Of a stretch of DNA of 28,494 nt, positions 24,758 to 28,494 are shown piece by piece. Each line of letters starts with the position of its first letter. Position 1 is the stretch's first letter. The notes beneath the pieces are model-generated. The model was not told where the DNA came from and made no database searches. It saw only the letters and a program-made list of their open reading frames with translations. A program made the translations under genes and the position numbers. Source of the stretch: an uncultured Pseudomonas sp. (GTDB lineage: Bacteria > Pseudomonadota > Gammaproteobacteria > Pseudomonadales > Pseudomonadaceae); assembly GCF_946885885.1 (NCBI RefSeq), contig NZ_CAMPHN010000048.1, forward strand, positions 1 to 28,494, read 5' to 3'.

Positions 24758-26560
24758 TCAGACTGGGGCCTTACCGGCTTTTTTTTGCTTATACATGGCC
24801 GCATCCGCCTGTTGCAGCAACGCGCCGGTATCAGGTGTTTTGCCGTCGCTGACGCAGCTGCCGATACTGGCACCGACCGAGAGTTGTTTGTCGGCGAGCT
24901 GGATGGGTGCGCTGATGGCCTGGCGCAGACGCTCGCCCAAGGCATCGGCGGTGGCCTGGTCGGTGATCCGCTCGGCGACCACGACGAACTCGTCGCCGCC
25001 GAGGCGGGCAACGAAATCGCCGCCACGGGCAACCTCGACGAGTCGCCGGGCTATAACCTTGAGCACTTGATCGCCGATGTCATGGCCATGGTTGTCGTTA
25101 ATCGGTTTGAAACCGTCCAGATCGATCATCAACAGGGCCAGGGTTTCTTCGCAGCGCGTAGCGCGCAGCATGGCCGCACGCAGGTGTTGCGCCAAGCCGC
25201 TGCGGTTGGCCAACCCGGTGAGCGGGTCGTGGGTAGCCATTTTCTCCAGTTGGCTATTGGCCTCGGCCAGTTGTTGGGTGCGGCTGGCAACACGCTCTTC
25301 GAGAATGCTTTCCTGCTCGCGCAGGGTGCGCAGCATCTCCTGCTGGGCGAGTTCTTTCTGGCGTTTGAGCTCGTTGAAGCGGGCGGCCAGACCGAGCGAC
25401 AGCAACAGCATCTCCAGCGCCGAACCGAGCTGAATGCTATAAAGCGTGGCGACATTGGAAGGCAATAGGCCCAGATTACGCAGCGCCAGCATCGTCGTGC
25501 CCAGCAACAACAGCAACCAGGCGACGACGAATATCCGTGCGCCGGGCACCCGCCGCAACACGCAGCTGATGCCGCAAAACATCAAGAGAAATGCAATGAG
25601 AATGCCGAACAGCGACATTATGTAGAGCGCTTGCTGCAACGGGATAAGCAGCGCTGCCAGCACCACCAGCCCGCCAACGGCGGTGCCGACGCCCAGCAGA
25701 CGATTCCAGCGTGGCGAAAAGCGCCCTGTATCCAGATAACTGCGGGTGAACATGATCGCCAGGGTAGAGGCAATGGTGAATCCCAGCGGCAGGATGCGGT
25801 TAGCCGAAGCGCCCAGCTCGGGCCACAGGTAGAGCGCGCCAATACCATTGAAGGCAATGACCGCGGTGCCGAAGCTGAAAACGAACAAGGCGTACAGCAG
25901 GTACGAAGCCTGGCGAATCGAGAAAAACAGCAGCAGGTTGTACAGGCCCAACGCGAGCAACATGCCGTAGTAGGCGGCCATCATCACGTAGGAGAAATCG
26001 CTGTGTTCGTAGAATGCCTGCGGCGGCCACAGGTTGCTGTTGAGCGTCATGCTGCCCTGGGACTGAGCGTGCAGATACAGGGTAACCCGCTCGCCGGGCG
26101 CCAACTGCAGCCGGAATATCGGCAGGCGATGACGCACCGAGCGCTCGGCAGCCGGTAGGGTACCGCCGGCACGCATAACCTCGACGCCCGCGTCGCGCAC
26201 CTGATAGAGCGTGACCCGATCCAGGTAGGCATATTCCAGCTCGATAATGCGTTCGATGGGGTGCGCGGCGACCGACTGCAACTCGACCCTGAGCCATACC
26301 TCGTCGGCGATATAACTGAGTTGCAGCTCGCGGCGATCATGCGCCGGCACGAAGCGCTCCCCTAGCCGTTGCACATCCACCAGCGTCAGCTCGCCCGATG
26401 GGTCGCGCAGGTAGGTCATATGGGGATCGAGCGAAAACATCGATTGATCCGCATCGATCAGAACAGGGGCTCGAGGATGGGACGCGAACACGAGCGAGGG
26501 CAGGCCTAGGCTCAATAAAACCAGGCAGCAGAGGCTGTGTAGAAGTCCGCGAATATTCAA
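24758..26560 (-). CDS. Membrane diguanylate cyclase with 7TMR-DISM sensor
   Basis: A sensor cyclase of about 600 residues. A signal peptide (about 1-26) leads to a periplasmic beta-rich domain (about 30-185; LTLVDVQRLGERF, then ADEVWLRVELQS) like 7TMR-DISMED2, which often binds carbohydrates or small ligands. Seven membrane helices (about 188-400), a coiled coil (EERVASRTQQLAEANSQLEKM) and a GGDEF domain follow, with the motif at 521-525 and I-site RGGD at 512-515. Downstream strands are complete, so it should make c-di-GMP. The start is uncertain: TTG 26560 with AGGG upstream gives a normal signal peptide, whereas ATG 26656 would add 32 atypical residues (632 in all). It lies upstream of the small protein, KaiC-like and GGDEF-kinase genes on the same strand. 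Confidence 0.9.
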   Translation of the reverse strand: MNIRGLLHSLCCLVLLSLGLPSLVFASHPRAPVLIDADQSMFSLDPHMTYLRDPSGELTLVDVQRLGERFVPAHDRRELQLSYIADEVWLRVELQSVAAHPIERIIELEYAYLDRVTLYQVRDAGVEVMRAGGTLPAAERSVRHRLPIFRLQLAPGERVTLYLHAQSQGSMTLNSNLWPPQAFYEHSDFSYVMMAAYYGMLLALGLYNLLLFFSIRQASYLLYALFVFSFGTAVIAFNGIGALYLWPELGASANRILPLGFTIASTLAIMFTRSYLDTGRFSPRWNRLLGVGTAVGGLVVLAALLIPLQQALYIMSLFGILIAFLLMFCGISCVLRRVPGARIFVVAWLLLLLGTTMLALRNLGLLPSNVATLYSIQLGSALEMLLLSLGLAARFNELKRQKELAQQEMLRTLREQESILEERVASRTQQLAEANSQLEKMATHDPLTGLANRSGLAQHLRAAMLRATRCEETLALLMIDLDGFKPINDNHGHDIGDQVLKVIARRLVEVARGGDFVARLGGDEFVVVAERITDQATADALGERLRQAISAPIQLADKQLSVGASIGSCVSDGKTPDTGALLQQADAAMYKQKKAGKAPV

Positions 26561-26724
26561 ATACCTGCCCTGTAGCGGCCTGTTTCCAGCCTTGATACTA
26601 GCAGGCGCGATGCTACTACAGTGACCGCCGGCATGCCCGATACCGCAACCGCCCATCCAGCTACCCGCACTTTTGCCCGGCGTTTTTTTCTACCGGGGCA
26701 CAGATCGATTTGGAGGTTCGAATC

Positions 26725-26970
26725 ATGAGTCGAAAAAATCACTCATTGCAAAAGACCGAAGAACGTCCCGATAAGGCACCGAAAGCCAATCCTCAGGCGG
26801 TGCGAAAAGCGATCGAGCGCAATCGCGAAGCGTTCAAGGACGGCGCGCAGGTGCCGGGCGGTGCCTATGACGTCGACCCCGCCTATGCCGCCGCTGCGGC
26901 GCAGGGCGCCGACGATTCTTTCGGTGGCGATCTCGACGAACAACCGGATCAACCGACCAAGTCGCCCTGA
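26725..26970 (+). CDS. Small hydrophilic hypothetical protein
   Basis: An 81-residue protein starting at ATG 26725 behind a good GGAGG (26712-26716). The N-terminal half is basic with a likely helix (NPQAVRKAIERNREAFKDG); the C-terminal half is acidic and low in complexity (AYAAAAAQGADDSFGGDLDEQPDQP). There is no signal peptide, membrane helix, cysteine or known motif, and it is probably largely disordered. It is divergent from the membrane cyclase gene and shares its upstream region. Function unknown; it may be a stress-type small protein, but nothing here proves that. Confidence 0.7.
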   Translation: MSRKNHSLQKTEERPDKAPKANPQAVRKAIERNREAFKDGAQVPGGAYDVDPAYAAAAAQGADDSFGGDLDEQPDQPTKSP

Positions 26971-27060
26971 CGCCGCCAAAATCGGCAAAAAAAGCGCTGT
27001 CCCAATAATGTGTTGCATGGGCGATTCAGGCCTGAGCCTTTCTCGCATAGCCGGCAACGC

Positions 27061-27137
27061 GTAGGGTGACGCGGGGCCGCCTAGGCCGTGCGCACCACCG
27101 CAGGCGACGAATCACTGGTGCGCATGGCGCACCCTAC
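27061..27137. repeat. Palindromic repeat element GTAGGGTG...CACCCTAC
   Basis: The ends GTAGGGTG (27061-27068) and CACCCTAC (27130-27137) are exact inverted repeats. An inner pair TGCGCACCA (27089-27097) and TGGTGCGCA (27116-27124) is also perfect. It lies in the 280-base spacer between the small protein gene and the outer-membrane efflux gene; the rest of that spacer holds only the terminator below. It is the third element in the window with GTAG/CTAC ends. Confidence 0.75.
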
Positions 27138-27176
27138 GGATCCAGACCGAACGCAACACGCTATTGGTACATAGCC

Positions 27177-27210
27177 AAAAAAACCCACGGCAAGGAGCTG
27201 ATGCCGTGGG
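27177..27210 (-). terminator. Intrinsic terminator of the outer-membrane efflux gene
   Basis: A perfect 9-bp stem CCCACGGCA (27184-27192) with TGCCGTGGG (27202-27210) and a 9-base loop is followed, in the minus-strand direction, by seven T residues (A-run 27177-27183 on the plus strand). It lies 40 bases past the stop of the leftward gene at 27251. This is the clearest terminator in the window. Confidence 0.9.
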
Positions 27211-27250
27211 CTGGGGAAGGGGCTGGTCGAGCCAACCGAGGAGTAAAGGG

Positions 27251-28494
27251 TTATGCGCTGGGCTGCCAACCGCCGCCGAGCGCCTTGTAGATGGCGACTA
27301 TGCCGCGATACAACTCGACCTCGGCGACGGCCTGGGCGTCTTCTGCGGCGAGGCGTTCGCGCTCGGCGTCGAGCAGCACCAGGAAGTCCACTTCACCCTC
27401 GCGGTAGCGCACTGCGGCTTGCTCGGCGGCGGCGCGGCTGGCTTCGGATTGGCGCAGCAGGGCGAGCAGGCGCTGCTGGTTCTTCGCGTAGTCGCTGAAG
27501 GCGTTGGCTGATTCTTCCAGGGCCAGCAGTACCTCCTGTTCATAGTTGGCCAATGCGCCCTCGGCCTCGGCTTCGGCGCCGCGTAAACGCGCGCGCACGC
27601 TGCCCAGGTCGAACGCCGTCCAGGTGATGCTCGGCGCCACGCCCCAGGCGCGGGCGGCCGAGGAACCGAGCTGCGAGCCGCGTCCGGCGGTGAAACCGAG
27701 AAAGCCGCTGAGGCTGACCCGTGGAAACAGATCCGCGGTGGCCACGCCGATATTCGCGGTCGCCGCCGCCAACTGGCGCTCGGCGGCACGCACGTCCGGC
27801 CTGCGCCGCAGCAGTTCGGCCGGGTCGCCGATCGGCAGGGCCTTGGCGATGGCCGGCAACGGCTCGGCGGACAAATCTACGTCGAGCTGGTCCGGGCGCT
27901 GGCCGAGCAGGGTGGCGATACGGTGTTTGGCCCGTTGTTGCTGAGCTTGCAATTGCGGCAGGCTGGCTTCGGTGGCGGCCAGGCGTGCGTCGCTGCGCAG
28001 TACATCCAGTTCGCTGCCGACGCCGGCTTCGCGCAGTTGCTCGGTGATGGCCCGCGACTCCTGCTGGTTTTCCAGGTTCTGCAGGGCGATGCGCTCGCGC
28101 AATTGCGCGCCGCGCAGGTTGCCGTAGGCATCCACCAGCTCGGCGATCAGGCTGACTTGCAGTTGGTAGTAATCGGCTTCGGCCACCTCGATCTGCGCGG
28201 CGCTGGCCTCCAGTTGGCGCTGGATGCGGCCGAACAGATCCAGTTCCCAGGCCATGTCCAGTCCCAGGTCGTAGCGTTCCTGACGGATGCGCTGCTCGCT
28301 GCTCAAAGGTTGTTGGGCCTTGCCGAACTCGCCGCTGGCGCGGCTGGTGACGGTCGGCAGGCGGTCGTTGGCGACGTCGTCTCGAATCGCCCGGGCGGCG
28401 CGCAGACGGGCGAAGGCCACGCGCAGTTGGCGGTTGCCATCGAGCGACTGCTGGACCAAGCGGTTCAGGGTCGGGTCGTCGAACTGCTGCCACC
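27251..28494 (-). CDS. Outer-membrane efflux channel, NodT/OprM family, 5' part missing
   Basis: The C-terminal 413 or so residues of an outer-membrane factor; the gene runs off the right edge, so the lipoprotein signal is not seen. The visible start reads WQQFDDPTLNRLVQQSL, the usual conserved block after the N-terminus. Two efflux repeats follow, with ELDLFGRIQRQLEASAAQ, LLRRRPDVRAAERQLAAATANIG and RVSLSGFLGF, and the end ALGGGWQPSA. It is only distantly similar to the OpmB-like protein at 3545, so it belongs to a different pump whose RND and adaptor genes should lie to the right (upstream in transcription). A strong terminator follows it, so it is the last gene of its operon. Which pump it serves cannot be decided here. 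Confidence 0.92.
   Translation of the reverse strand, partial: WQQFDDPTLNRLVQQSLDGNRQLRVAFARLRAARAIRDDVANDRLPTVTSRASGEFGKAQQPLSSEQRIRQERYDLGLDMAWELDLFGRIQRQLEASAAQIEVAEADYYQLQVSLIAELVDAYGNLRGAQLRERIALQNLENQQESRAITEQLREAGVGSELDVLRSDARLAATEASLPQLQAQQQRAKHRIATLLGQRPDQLDVDLSAEPLPAIAKALPIGDPAELLRRRPDVRAAERQLAAATANIGVATADLFPRVSLSGFLGFTAGRGSQLGSSAARAWGVAPSITWTAFDLGSVRARLRGAEAEAEGALANYEQEVLLALEESANAFSDYAKNQQRLLALLRQSEASRAAAEQAAVRYREGEVDFLVLLDAERERLAAEDAQAVAEVELYRGIVAIYKALGGGWQPSA

Overview
The window is GC-rich, gene-dense DNA typical of a gammaproteobacterium of the Pseudomonas group. The basis is a muxBC-opmB-type efflux operon, a Wsp-type chemosensory operon, DsbB, several c-di-GMP proteins, and short intergenic palindromes that start GTAG and end CTAC. 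No species is named. No tRNA, rRNA, CRISPR array, transposase or phage gene was seen.

Layout. (1) 1-4978, plus strand: the 3' end of a muxB-like RND pump gene, then a complete muxC-like pump and an OpmB-like outer-membrane lipoprotein. This is the end of a tripartite efflux operon that begins outside the window. (2) 5093-18024, plus strand: eight tightly packed or overlapping genes, namely CheW, CheR-TPR, CheW, two tandem MCPs, a CheA-REC hybrid kinase, CheB, and a 1192-residue REC-GAF-PAS-LOV-GGDEF-EAL-REC protein. Gene content matches the Wsp (alternative cellular function) class, which controls c-di-GMP rather than flagella. The MCP genes are internal and duplicated, and the place of WspR is taken by a giant protein with a blue-light-type LOV domain. 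(3) 18091-20540, minus strand: a small secreted protein, an orphan TRAP-type solute-binding protein, and DsbB, separated by repeat-bearing spacers. (4) 21006-26560, minus strand: a 7TM-DISM diguanylate cyclase, then a translationally coupled set of an unrecognised small protein, a double-ATPase KaiC-like protein without KaiA or KaiB, and a GGDEF-histidine kinase fusion. (5) 26725-28494: a small hydrophilic protein on the plus strand, a palindromic repeat, a strong terminator, and the 3' part of another outer-membrane efflux gene on the minus strand.

How it may work together (inference). The two MCPs would feed one CheA through two CheW couplers, with CheR and CheB adapting the receptors. CheA would phosphorylate its own REC, CheB, and the N-terminal REC of the large GGDEF-EAL protein, so a chemosensory signal would be combined with a flavin/light or redox signal and a cysteine-rich GAF domain in one c-di-GMP enzyme. 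The second locus pairs c-di-GMP synthesis with a KaiC-like ATPase. All three GGDEF domains keep the catalytic motif and the RxxD inhibitory site. The hybrid chemosensory/LOV output protein is the best candidate for an undescribed system.
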